Assembly (NCBI RefSeq): GCF_018613875.1
Contig: NZ_JAGGPJ010000017.1
Span: 62,001 to 126,000 of the forward strand
Source of the DNA: Arthrobacter sp. ISL-28
Lineage (GTDB): Bacteria > Actinomycetota > Actinomycetes > Actinomycetales > Micrococcaceae
Direction: 5' to 3'
DNA length: 64,000 nt
The stretch's first letter is position 1. The number at the start of each line of letters is the position of its first letter. The position numbers were made by a program, and so were the translations under genes. Below, one piece after another: positions 35,954 through 43,467 of the stretch. Under the pieces are notes generated by a model. The model made no database searches. It was not told the DNA's origin and saw only the letters and a list, made by a program, of their open reading frames with translations.

Positions 35954-37985
35954 CCTCACCCCTCTCTTCGCGCCCGGCGGCATCATCGTCGTCGGCGCCT
36001 CAGCCAGCCCGGAGAAGCTCGGCGCCGTCATGGCCCAATCACTGTCCGCCTACCACGCTGCCGTCGCCCTGGTGAACAGCCGCGGTGAAAACGGCATGCA
36101 CACCAGCATCGCCGACGCAGCAGCAGCCATCGGCGATGGTCCGGATCTGGCAGTGCTCTGCGTGCCCGCCGCGGCCACCGCCCAGGCACTGCGCGACAGT
36201 GCGGCCAACGGCGCGAAGGCTGCCCTGGTTTGCGCGGGCGGTTTCGCCGAGGCGGGCGGTCCAGGCGTTGAGTTCGGTCGCCAGGTTGAGGCTGCTGCCA
36301 GCGAAACCGGAATCCGGCTCCTGGGCCCGAACACCTCCGGTTTCTTCGTCCCCCACCGCAGCCTGCGTGCCAGCTTCGTGCCCGGCGTCGCGGAACTGGA
36401 ACCCGGCTCCGTAGCCGTGGTGGCAGCCAGCGGCGGAGTCAACCATGTCCTTGCCTTCCACCTGCAGCACGCCGGAGTGGGCGTCAGCCTCGGCGTCGGG
36501 ATCGGTGCCGGCACGGACATCACTGCCCCCGATGTCCTGGATTACCTGATTTCCGATGAGCAGACCAAGGCCGTGGCCCTGCATCTGGAAAGCGTCGCCG
36601 ACGGACCCGCCCTCGTCGACGCGGTCTCCCGCCTCAGTTCCGTCAAACCCGTGGTGGCACTGGTGGTCGGCCGCAACGACGTGTCAGAGTTTGCCCAGTC
36701 CCACACCGGAGCCCTGGCCACCTCGTGGCGGACCACGAGGGCGGTCCTCAAGCAGGCGGGCGCGGTGATCGTCGACGACGAAAGCCAGCTCGTTGCCGCC
36801 GTTACCGTTCTGGCCGCACGCCGACTGGCACCGGCAGCCGATCCCGGCGTCGGGCTCATCACCGGCCAGGCCGGTCCCGGGCTGGTGATCGCCGATGCCC
36901 TGCACAGCGCTGGAGTGACGCTGCCCCGACTCGCGCAGGCCAGCCAGGACACCATCGGCGGGCTGCTGCCACCGCTGACCTTCCAGGCCAATCCCGTGGA
37001 CACAGGCCGGCCCGGGCCGGGGTACCAGAAAATCTTGGCGGCCGTCGCCGCCGACCAGGCCATCGACGTCGTCGGTGTCTATGGCCTGACAGAGCCGGTC
37101 ACCGACCTGCCCCTTTCCGTGGCCGAATCCGGGGCATCCGGAAGCCTGCCATTCCTGATCGGCGTTGACGGACCCGACGGCGACGTTGAACGCGCCCGGA
37201 AGTCGGCGCAGCAGCATGGGCTGCCGCTGATCAGCGGACCCACGTCGCTGGCCCACGGGATCACGGCTCTGGTCAACGACGCACGCGGCCGGTTCCAGCG
37301 CGCGCAGGCTCCGGACAGCACCTTTACCTGGCCGGACGTGGAGGGGCCGTGGGACGAAAACCGCTCCAAGGAACTGCTCGATGCTCTCGGCATCACCACT
37401 CCGGCGCGGCGCAGCTGCAGCACTCGCACCGCCGCCCATGAAGCTCTCGCCCAGCTCGGCGGCGGCCCGGTAGCGGTCAAGCTGCTCGACGCCGCCGTCC
37501 TGCACAAAACCGAGATCGGCGGTGTGCACCTCGGCGTGGACTCCCCCGCGGCCATGGACCGTGCTCTGGACGGACTCGAAGCTGCCGGTGCCCGCGAATT
37601 CCTGATCGAGGCGATGGCCGCATCCGGCATCGACCTGGTCCTCGGAGCGCGGCGCGATCCTGTCTTCGGGCCGGTCGTTGTCCTGGGACTGGGCGGCACC
37701 ACAGCCGAGATCTTCGCTGACATCTCGATCCGTTCTGCTCCGCTGAGCGTCCGCACGGCCGAAGGCATGCCCGGCGAGCTGCAGGCACGCGCACTGCTGT
37801 ACGGCTTCCGGTCAGGCCCGACACTGGATACCACCGAACTGGCCAGGATCCTGACCCATCTCGGAGATGCCCTCTGCGCCAACGACGGCATCGCCGAGAT
37901 TGAAATCAATCCCCTGCGCCTTACCCATGACGGGCTCGTCGCGCTGGACGCCGTAGTGATCAATGTCGAGGAGGACATGAAATGA
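35946..37985 (+). CDS. NDP-forming acyl-CoA synthetase family protein
   Basis: A 679-residue fused acetate-CoA ligase (ADP-forming) family protein. The CoA-binding Rossmann domain is GIIVVGASASPEKLG, the phospho-histidine loop is QSHTGALATSW (about residue 250) and the C-terminal ATP-grasp half has VAVKLLDAAVLHKTEIGG and VVVLGLGGTTAEIF. Its ATG overlaps the hydroxylase stop by eight bases, so it belongs to the pathway. It may join CoA to the salicylyl group from the AMP ligase, or run in reverse on gentisyl-CoA to recover ATP; the sequence cannot decide. A longer upstream frame starting at 35862 overlaps the hydroxylase and is less likely. Confidence 0.85.
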   Translation: MHSLTPLFAPGGIIVVGASASPEKLGAVMAQSLSAYHAAVALVNSRGENGMHTSIADAAAAIGDGPDLAVLCVPAAATAQALRDSAANGAKAALVCAGGFAEAGGPGVEFGRQVEAAASETGIRLLGPNTSGFFVPHRSLRASFVPGVAELEPGSVAVVAASGGVNHVLAFHLQHAGVGVSLGVGIGAGTDITAPDVLDYLISDEQTKAVALHLESVADGPALVDAVSRLSSVKPVVALVVGRNDVSEFAQSHTGALATSWRTTRAVLKQAGAVIVDDESQLVAAVTVLAARRLAPAADPGVGLITGQAGPGLVIADALHSAGVTLPRLAQASQDTIGGLLPPLTFQANPVDTGRPGPGYQKILAAVAADQAIDVVGVYGLTEPVTDLPLSVAESGASGSLPFLIGVDGPDGDVERARKSAQQHGLPLISGPTSLAHGITALVNDARGRFQRAQAPDSTFTWPDVEGPWDENRSKELLDALGITTPARRSCSTRTAAHEALAQLGGGPVAVKLLDAAVLHKTEIGGVHLGVDSPAAMDRALDGLEAAGAREFLIEAMAASGIDLVLGARRDPVFGPVVVLGLGGTTAEIFADISIRSAPLSVRTAEGMPGELQARALLYGFRSGPTLDTTELARILTHLGDALCANDGIAEIEINPLRLTHDGLVALDAVVINVEEDMK

Positions 37986-39655
37986 GCAGCCACACCAGCG
38001 AGGGCACTGTTCCCTGGCCCGCAGACCTTGCCATGGAGTACCGCCGCAAGGGTTACTGGGAGGACCGTCCGCTGGGCGCCTACGTCCTCGACGCGGCGGA
38101 CCGGCTTCCGGGCAAGGCCGCAGTGGTGGACGGGGACGTGCGCCTCAGCTACGCCGAGCTGGCGGAGAGAATGGACGCCGCGGCCGAACGCCTGCTGCAG
38201 CTGGGCCTGAAAGCCGACGACCGCATCATGGTCCAGCTGCCCAACGGATGGCAGTTCACCGTGCTGACCCTGGCCTGTTTCCGGGCCGGCATCATCCCTG
38301 TAATGGCGTTGCCCGCTCACCGGAAGTACGAGCTGTCCTTCCTCACTGAGCTCTCCGAAGCGCGGGCCATCGCCGTGCCCGATGCCATCAAGGATTTTGA
38401 CCACCAGGCGCTGGCCGAAGAACTGGCATCAGCCGTCCCCTCACTGGAGACCATCCTCGTTTCCGGTGCCGCGAAGCCCGCCAACATACGCCTCGAGGAT
38501 ATTCTCGCCCCTGGACAGGACGTCGCCGGAGCCCGCTCACGCCTGGACGCCGCTGCGCCGGCACCGGACTCGCCGGCGTTGTTCCTGCTTTCCGGCGGCA
38601 CCACGGGGCTGCCCAAACTCATCACCCGGACCCACAACGACTACGCCTACAACGTCAAGGCCACCTCGGTGCCCACGGGAGTCAGCGAGGACACCGTCTA
38701 CCTGGGTACCCTGCCCGCAAGCCACAACTTCCCCCTGGCCTGCCCCGGCATCCTCGGGGTCCTGTTCGCCGGCGGCCGGGTCGTCATGCTGCCAAGCCCC
38801 GAACCACGCAAGGCCTTCGCGACCATTGAACGGGAGAAGGTCACGCTTTCCACGGCCGTCCCCGCCGTCGCCCAGCGGTGGATCGAATACCAGCAGGAGA
38901 CAGGGTCTGGCCAGCTCGCCAGCCTCGAAGTACTCCAGGTAGGGGGCTCACGCCTGCCGGACGAGATCGCGCGGAAAGTGAAGCCCGTCCTGGGGGCAAC
39001 CCTGCAGCAGGTCTTCGGCATGGCCGAGGGGTTGATCAACACCACCCGCCTCGACGATCCCGAAGAAGTCATCTGCACCACGCAGGGCCGTCCCGTCTCC
39101 GCAGCCGACGAAGTCCGCATCGTGGATGAGGCCGGAGAGGACCTTCCGGACGGGGTCCCGGGATCCATTCTCACCCGGGGTCCCTACACGCCCCGGGGCT
39201 ACTACCGTGCCCCGGAAGCCAACGCACGGGCCTTCACCCCTGACGGCTGGTATGCCAGCGGGGATATCGTCGAGCGGCGCGCGGACGGCAATCTGATCGT
39301 CCAGGGACGCGACAAGGACATGATCAACCGGGGCGGGGAGAAGATCTCAGCCGAGGAAATCGAGAGCCTTGTTTACCGGATCGAGGACGTGACCATGGCC
39401 GCCGCGGTTGCCATGCCGGATCCGTTGCTGGGTGAACGGCTCTGCCTCTATATCACCGTCAAGCCGGGACGCGAGGTGAGCCTCCAGCAGATCCAGGAGA
39501 TGCTGCGGCAGACCGGTGTGGCTGCCTTCAAAATCCCCGAACGTCTCGTGGTCCTCGATGAACTGCCGACCACGAAGGTGGGCAAGATCAACAAAAAAGA
39601 CCTCCGCTCCGACATTGCCGAACGCCTCGCCGACGCCGGCACGCAGGCCAAGTAG
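37982..39655 (+). CDS. sdgA: Aryl-AMP ligase (salicylyl/2,3-dihydroxybenzoyl-AMP ligase type)
   Basis: A 557-residue adenylate-forming enzyme of the DhbE/EntE group. The core motifs are LLSGGTTGLPKLITR (A3), YASGDIVERRADGNLI (A7), GRDKDMINRGGEKIS (A8) and the catalytic lysine in TKVGKINKKDL (A10). DhbE-type enzymes activate 2-hydroxy or 2,3-dihydroxybenzoate for siderophore carrier proteins; here no carrier or NRPS is present and the gene sits among catabolic genes, so salicylate activation for degradation is likely. The start overlaps the preceding stop by four bases (ATGA). Confidence 0.85.
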   Translation: MSSHTSEGTVPWPADLAMEYRRKGYWEDRPLGAYVLDAADRLPGKAAVVDGDVRLSYAELAERMDAAAERLLQLGLKADDRIMVQLPNGWQFTVLTLACFRAGIIPVMALPAHRKYELSFLTELSEARAIAVPDAIKDFDHQALAEELASAVPSLETILVSGAAKPANIRLEDILAPGQDVAGARSRLDAAAPAPDSPALFLLSGGTTGLPKLITRTHNDYAYNVKATSVPTGVSEDTVYLGTLPASHNFPLACPGILGVLFAGGRVVMLPSPEPRKAFATIEREKVTLSTAVPAVAQRWIEYQQETGSGQLASLEVLQVGGSRLPDEIARKVKPVLGATLQQVFGMAEGLINTTRLDDPEEVICTTQGRPVSAADEVRIVDEAGEDLPDGVPGSILTRGPYTPRGYYRAPEANARAFTPDGWYASGDIVERRADGNLIVQGRDKDMINRGGEKISAEEIESLVYRIEDVTMAAAVAMPDPLLGERLCLYITVKPGREVSLQQIQEMLRQTGVAAFKIPERLVVLDELPTTKVGKINKKDLRSDIAERLADAGTQAK

Positions 39656-39666
39656 AAGGAAACACT

Positions 39667-40803
39667 ATGACGCAAAACATTACGCATGAATCAGTTGCCG
39701 CGGGGCAGGCTGTGCCGGAGCCGACGCCTGAAGAGGCTGCCCAGCTGGAGGAGCTGTACCGGGATTTTGACCGGGAGAACCTGATTCCGTTGTGGACGGA
39801 GATCGGTGAGTTGATGCCGAGGGTGCCGTCGCCGAAGGCGGTGCCGCATGTGTGGCGCTGGAACGATCTGTATCCGCTGGCGGCGCGTGCCGGTGATCTG
39901 GTTCCGGTCGGGCGGGGCGGGGAGCGCCGGGCGATTGCTTTGGCAAACCCGGGCCTGGCCCGCACGCCGTATGCGACGCCGACGCTGTGGGCCGCGATCC
40001 AGTACCTGGGCGCCCGGGAGACGGCGCCGGAGCACCGGCATTCGCAGAACGCCTTCCGGTTCGTGGTCGAGGGGGAAGGGGTGTGGACGGTGGTGAACGG
40101 GGACCCGGTGGCGATGCGCCGCGGGGATTTCCTGCTGACCCCGGGCTGGAACTTCCACGGCCACCACAACGACACCGACGCACCGATGGCGTGGATCGAC
40201 GGACTGGACATCCCGTTCGTGCACTATACCGATGCCGGGTTCTTCGAGTTCGGCACAGACCGCGTTACCGACGAGGCCACCCCCGTGGTCTCCCGGTCGG
40301 AGCGGCTCTGGGCCCATCCCGGCCTGCGCCCGCTCTCCGGCTTGGAGGACACCACGAACTCCCCAATCGCCGCGTACCGGTGGGAACACACCGACCGGGC
40401 CCTGACCGAACAGCTGCTGCTGGAGGACGAGGGCCACCCCGCGACTGTGTCCCAGGGTCACGCCGCCGTCCGGTTCTCGAACCCGACCACGGGCGGGGAC
40501 GTGATGCCCACCATCCGGGCCGAGTTCCACCGGCTCCGCGCCGGCGCTACCACCGACGCCCTGCGCGAGGTCGGATCCAGTGTGTGGCAGGTCTTCGACG
40601 GCGCCGGCATCGTGGTCCTGAACGGTGAAACCAAGGCCCTGGCGAAGGGCGATCTGTTCGTCGTGCCGTCCTGGACCGAGTGGTCCCTGCGCGCGGACCC
40701 GCACGCGGATTCCGGGTTTGACCTGTTCCGCTTCAGTGACGCCCCGATTTTTGAACGCCTGAGCTTCAACCGCACCTACACCCAAGGACACACCACGTCA
40801 TGA
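39667..40803 (+). CDS. sdgD: Gentisate 1,2-dioxygenase
   Basis: A 378-residue bicupin ring-cleavage dioxygenase. The first cupin keeps the iron-ligand pattern EHRHSQNAFRFVVEG and FLLTPGWNFHGHHN, and the second half is a degenerate cupin (SSVWQVFDGAGIVVLNG). It opens gentisate between the 1- and 2-carbons with one O2, giving maleylpyruvate. AAGGAAACACT precedes the ATG. It is followed by the two enzymes for the product, overlapping by four bases, and preceded by the genes that would make gentisate from salicylate. Confidence 0.92.
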   Translation: MTQNITHESVAAGQAVPEPTPEEAAQLEELYRDFDRENLIPLWTEIGELMPRVPSPKAVPHVWRWNDLYPLAARAGDLVPVGRGGERRAIALANPGLARTPYATPTLWAAIQYLGARETAPEHRHSQNAFRFVVEGEGVWTVVNGDPVAMRRGDFLLTPGWNFHGHHNDTDAPMAWIDGLDIPFVHYTDAGFFEFGTDRVTDEATPVVSRSERLWAHPGLRPLSGLEDTTNSPIAAYRWEHTDRALTEQLLLEDEGHPATVSQGHAAVRFSNPTTGGDVMPTIRAEFHRLRAGATTDALREVGSSVWQVFDGAGIVVLNGETKALAKGDLFVVPSWTEWSLRADPHADSGFDLFRFSDAPIFERLSFNRTYTQGHTTS

Positions 40804-41624
40804 GACTCCTCACCCTGCGCACTTCTGAAGGAACGACGGCGGTCCGCCAGGACGGCGGCACCCTGACGGAGATAGACGGCTTCGCCGACGTCGGCGAACT
40901 CCTCCGTGATCCCGCCTGGGCGGAGAAAGCGGCCGCCGCGGCCGGTGCCACGCATCCACTCGACGGCGCGGACCTCGCCGCCGTCGTGCCCGCTCCGGGC
41001 AAGATCATCTGCGTGGGCCACAACTACCGCAACCACATCAAGGAAATGGGCCGGGAGGTCCCCGACTACCCCACGCTGTTCGCCAAGTACGCTGAGTCCC
41101 TGATCGGGCCCAACGATGACCTGGCCCTGCCGCAGGAATCGGACGCGGTGGACTGGGAAGCCGAACTCGCCGTGATCATCGGCAAAACCGGCCGCCGGAT
41201 CAGCGAAGCCGACGCCGGCGACCACATCGCGGGGTACGCCGTGCTGAATGACGTCAGCATGCGGGACTACCAGTTCCGCACCATCCAGTGGCTGCAGGGC
41301 AAGACCTGGGAAAAATCCACCCCGTTCGGGCCTGCCCTGGTCACCGGCGACGAATTCACCGCCGGGCCGCTGATGACCTCCGCCGTCGACGGGCAAATCC
41401 AGCAGCAGACCCCCACCGGGGACCTCGTCTTCACCCCGGAGTTCCTGGTCTCCTACATCTCCACCATCATCACGCTGAACCCCGGCGACGTGATCGCCAC
41501 CGGCACCCCCGGCGGCGTGGGCCACGCCCAGAACCCGAAACGCTACCTCCAGGACGGCCAGACCCTGGTCACCACCATCGACGGGCTGGGGCAGCTGAGC
41601 AACCGCGTCATCAAGGAACGCTGA
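40800..41624 (+). CDS. Fumarylpyruvate hydrolase (FAH family)
   Basis: A 274-residue FAH-fold protein. The family signatures are CVGHNYRNHIKEMG, VDWEAELAVIIGK (metal-binding acidic residues), GYAVLNDVSMRDYQ and GDVIATGTPGGVG near the end. In this position it should split fumarylpyruvate into fumarate and pyruvate, the last gentisate-pathway step. ATG overlaps the dioxygenase stop by four bases. An FAH-type aromatic hydrolase with another specificity is possible on sequence alone; context decides. Confidence 0.88.
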   Translation: MRLLTLRTSEGTTAVRQDGGTLTEIDGFADVGELLRDPAWAEKAAAAAGATHPLDGADLAAVVPAPGKIICVGHNYRNHIKEMGREVPDYPTLFAKYAESLIGPNDDLALPQESDAVDWEAELAVIIGKTGRRISEADAGDHIAGYAVLNDVSMRDYQFRTIQWLQGKTWEKSTPFGPALVTGDEFTAGPLMTSAVDGQIQQQTPTGDLVFTPEFLVSYISTIITLNPGDVIATGTPGGVGHAQNPKRYLQDGQTLVTTIDGLGQLSNRVIKER

Positions 41625-42376
41625 TGGTCGCCCGCACCGACCAGACCACCGACCCGGACCTGCAGGAACAGCTCCTGCAGGCCCGGCGCGGCACCGCGTT
41701 CTTCGCCCGCAAACTCAACGAACTCACCGACGCCGGCCTCGACGCGGACTCGCTGCTGCCGGGCTGGACCCGCCGCCACATCGTGTCCCACATCGGCTAC
41801 AACGCCCGCGCCATCGCCCGGCTCGTCGAGTGGGCCGCGACCGGAATCGAAACCCCGATGTATCCCTCCCCCGAGGCCAGGGACCACGAAATCACCTTCG
41901 GAGCCACCCTGTCCCCGACCGCGCTGCGGAACCTCTTCGACCACTCCGCAGTACACCTGAACGTCGAATGGCGCGACCTTCCCGCCGACGCCTGGCACCA
42001 CAAGGTCCGCACCATCCAGGGCCGGGTGGTCCCGGCCACCGAAACCGTCTGGATGCGCACCCGCGAAGTCTGGATCCACGCCGTCGACCTCAACAGCGGC
42101 GCCACGTTCCACGACATCCCTACCCCCGTCCTGGAACACCTCCTCCACGACATCACCGGCGCCTGGAAAACCCGCGGCACAGATCACGGGCTCCTCATCA
42201 CGACAACCAGCACGGACCTGACACTCGGAGACACAACCACCGACAACCCAACAGTCATCACCGGATCCCTGCCCGCCGTCGCACAATGGGCCGCAGGCCG
42301 CGGACATACCTGCGTCACAGCCACACAGGACGGCACGCCACTTGCCGAGGTCCCGGCCGCCCCGAAATGGATCTGA
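41624..42376 (+). CDS. Mycothiol-dependent maleylpyruvate isomerase
   Basis: A 250-residue DinB-fold protein of the mycothiol maleylpyruvate isomerase family. Putative zinc ligands are the histidine of TRRHIVSHIGYNA and the E-x3-H of RTREVWIHAVDL. It converts maleylpyruvate to fumarylpyruvate using mycothiol, the actinobacterial thiol, instead of glutathione. Its ATG overlaps the previous stop (TGATG). It completes the gentisate branch and is the last gene of the operon. Confidence 0.9.
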   Translation: MVARTDQTTDPDLQEQLLQARRGTAFFARKLNELTDAGLDADSLLPGWTRRHIVSHIGYNARAIARLVEWAATGIETPMYPSPEARDHEITFGATLSPTALRNLFDHSAVHLNVEWRDLPADAWHHKVRTIQGRVVPATETVWMRTREVWIHAVDLNSGATFHDIPTPVLEHLLHDITGAWKTRGTDHGLLITTTSTDLTLGDTTTDNPTVITGSLPAVAQWAAGRGHTCVTATQDGTPLAEVPAAPKWI

Positions 42377-42452
42377 ACAAGTCTCAACAATGCCGGGCAC
42401 CGGGCGCCTGGGCTTTGAGTGCGGCACATCTGACAAAGGGGCCTACAGGGGA

Positions 42453-42483
42453 TGTCAAAAAATTGACAGGTATGTCATATAGT
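42453..42483. promoter_or_regulatory. TGTCAA/TTGACA inverted repeat
   Basis: TGTCAA-AAAA-TTGACA (42453-42468) followed by TATGTCATATAGT. TTGACA is a consensus -35, but TATAGT is only nine bases away, so I treat this as operator-like rather than a proven promoter. Confidence 0.4.
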
Positions 42484-42610
42484 TGTTTAGGTAGTGGCTG
42501 ATGAGGGCAGCTTCACAGGCATCACCCGGATTGCAGGCCGCGATTGCCTGCCGCGCGGATGGGTCTGCAGGTGCGATGCCCGCTCAGCGAAGACCGATGA
42601 AGGGAACCCC

Positions 42611-42814
42611 ATGCCAGGCCAATTCAAGCTCGTTGACGCAGAGCCGCATGGGATCCGCATACTTCTTGTCAGTGCCGCGGGGGAAACTCTGGCTACGTCG
42701 AAGACCTTCGAGAATACGGAGGAAGCCGCAGCTGCAGTAGCGGACCTTCGCGAGCATGCCGCCTCAGCGCACATTATCGACCGCACCACCAGCACCCATT
42801 CGCGCGGCAATTAA
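42611..42814 (+). CDS. DUF1508 (YegP-like) small protein, copy 1
   Basis: A 67-residue protein with the DUF1508 pattern: FKLVDAEPHGIRILLVSAAGE, then a TFENTEEAAAAVADLREHA helix. These proteins form short beta-strand plus helix units and are of unknown function; in some bacteria they occur as tandem repeats. AAGGGAA precedes the ATG. It has its own upstream region with a TGTCAA inverted repeat and is convergent with a second DUF1508 protein. Confidence 0.7.
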   Translation: MPGQFKLVDAEPHGIRILLVSAAGETLATSKTFENTEEAAAAVADLREHAASAHIIDRTTSTHSRGN

Positions 42815-42891
42815 CTGCAGGAGATCAAGAAAACCGCTAGGATCGCCGCCCCGTAACTGCCGGCGTGGCGGGGGTTGGCAGCAGGCTTCTG

Positions 42892-43227
42892 CTAGCGGCG
42901 CGAACCTGTGCGATGCGTGTGTGCGGCGAGGGCGATCCTGTCCTTCACCGCAAGTTCTGCATGGAGGCGTTTCCTTCTGAGACTCTCGTGGGCCGAAAGT
43001 GCCCTCAGCGTGCGCAACCTGCGTCGGAATGGCTCACCACGGTGGCCCGAAGACATGTCCCGGATAAGGCCGGTCCCGGCAACTTCCCTGATAAGGCTGA
43101 TTCCTGCGGCCGCCTGTCGTTTCGTCGGAAATGCCTCCGATACGGCCAGCAGTTCACCGGACGGGCCACGAAGCGTGGCGCGAAACCCGCCGTCGGGGGA
43201 ATCTATGATTTCGAAGTAACCGGACAT
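42892..43227 (-). CDS. DUF1508 (YegP-like) protein, copy 2, with C-terminal extension
   Basis: A 111-residue protein. Residues 1-60 match DUF1508 (YFEIIDSPDGGFRATLRGPSGE, then FPTKRQAAAGISLIREVA); the C-terminal 50 residues are basic (PFRRRLRTLRALSAH) and have no recognisable domain. It faces copy 1, from which it differs considerably. Function unknown; the basic tail may bind nucleic acid. Confidence 0.65.
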   Translation of the reverse strand: MSGYFEIIDSPDGGFRATLRGPSGELLAVSEAFPTKRQAAAGISLIREVAGTGLIRDMSSGHRGEPFRRRLRTLRALSAHESLRRKRLHAELAVKDRIALAAHTHRTGSRR

Positions 43228-43356
43228 GGCACTTGCCTCCGTTTCTCCCTGCGCTGACAGGACGCGTCATGGGCCGCCGACAGCTCTCCGGTCATGATAG
43301 ATCCGGTCCCCGGCAGCAGTCCACGCTGCCCGGGGCTTCGGCGGGGCTCGATGGGC

Positions 43357-43410
43357 CCCGGCCAGTGTTGGACCCCCGGCCAGTGGTGGGCACCCGGTCA
43401 GTGTCGGGCA
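43357..43410. repeat. Degenerate tandem repeat upstream of phosphoketolase
   Basis: Three units of 17-20 bases, each of the type CCCGG(C/T)CAGTG followed by T/G-rich bases. They may be regulatory or simply a slipped repeat. Confidence 0.5.
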
Positions 43411-43467
43411 CCGGAGGATAGACTGTGCCACGTCAACGCTCTAGCGGGTCTGACGAGAGGCAAGCGC

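Noticed and set aside
37079..38404. 441-residue minus-strand frame
   Set aside because: Antisense to the acyl-CoA synthetase and aryl-AMP ligase, both certain.
42463..42483. Consensus TTGACA with TATAGT as a promoter
   Set aside because: Only nine bases separate the two elements, too few for a sigma-70 type promoter.
43294..43467. N-terminal extension of phosphoketolase
   Set aside because: It translates the degenerate tandem repeat, and a good binding site precedes 43468.
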